From positions 1 through 52,172 of the forward strand of contig DUPF01000280.1 of assembly GCA_012838445.1 (NCBI GenBank): a stretch of 52,172 nt of DNA, given 5' to 3'. Of this stretch, positions 52,150 through 52,172 are shown piece by piece; within the stretch, counting starts at the first letter, position 1, and each line of letters begins with the position of its first letter. Under the pieces are notes generated by a model that was not told the origin of the DNA, did not search any database, and saw only the letters and a program-made list of their open reading frames with translations. Made by a program: the position numbers and the translations under genes. The DNA is from Intrasporangiaceae bacterium. GTDB lineage: Bacteria > Actinomycetota > Actinomycetes > Actinomycetales > Dermatophilaceae.

Positions 52150-52172
52150 TGGTGGGCGATACTGGGTTTGAA
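52150..52172 (-). tRNA. 3' end of a tRNA gene cut by the window edge
   Basis: On the minus strand the last bases read TTCAAAC (T loop), CCAGT (T stem), ATCGCCC (3' acceptor strand), A (discriminator) and CCA (52150-52152). The 5' acceptor strand should therefore be GGGCGAT, beyond the window. From memory, actinobacterial tRNA-Val (GAC) has this acceptor, but the anticodon is not visible and the identity stays open. Confidence 0.8.

Overview
The window is very GC-rich and almost fully coding. Its gene order is that of an actinobacterium: thrS, HIT, pgsA, PIM acyltransferase, pimA, pdxS, yebC, ruvCAB, yajC-secD-secF, apt, rel, cyclophilin, MBL hydrolase, hisS, and then xerD-parA-scpA-scpB. The same block order is known from Mycobacterium. 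Phosphatidylinositol-mannoside genes, many GTG starts and many leaderless-looking starts agree with this. My guess is a member of Micrococcales (Dermatophilaceae/Intrasporangiaceae-like), but that is inference from gene content and general impression only; no search was possible.

Left part (1-26351) is a conserved housekeeping block, mostly on the minus strand. It covers chromosome segregation and dimer resolution (rluB start, scpB, scpA, parA, xerD), an unrecognised membrane protein, hisS, a metallo-beta-lactamase hydrolase, the stringent-response enzyme Rel, apt, the SecDF-YajC translocase accessory complex, the RuvABC resolvasome with a LexA-type box, yebC, pdxS (its usual partner pdxT is absent here), and a tight operon for phosphatidylinositol and PIM synthesis. 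Only the cyclophilin, DUF349 and HIT genes run on the plus strand. Two convergent junctions (9489-9730 and 24189-24371) carry strong palindromic DNA.

Middle part (26447-38260) is more variable metabolism. It holds a DinB-like protein, a pterin dehydratase/VOC fusion, a translationally coupled S9 peptidase-amidase pair, a thiolase/FabG4/MaoC lipid operon divergent from a TetR regulator with a perfect palindrome between them, a macrodomain protein, and a LysR regulator facing a frameshifted EamA-type exporter.

Right part (38261-52172) is mixed. A BrnT/BrnA-like toxin-antitoxin pair precedes a tRNA-Val(CAC). Next come a PGPGW membrane protein, pabC/pabB, a YhhN protein, an SDR-CMD pair, a large DUF3516 RNA helicase, and an exported OmpA-like protein coupled to a lipoprotein that seems to share a domain with it. 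A deaminase-like amidohydrolase follows. The last 2.5 kb look like accessory DNA: a gene-poor stretch, a HigB/HigA module with its promoter embedded in a palindrome, a multiply broken pseudogene, a Nudix hydrolase, a small cysteine-containing protein, a strong terminator, and the 3' end of another tRNA at the edge. I saw no rRNA, CRISPR array, insertion sequence or phage structural gene.
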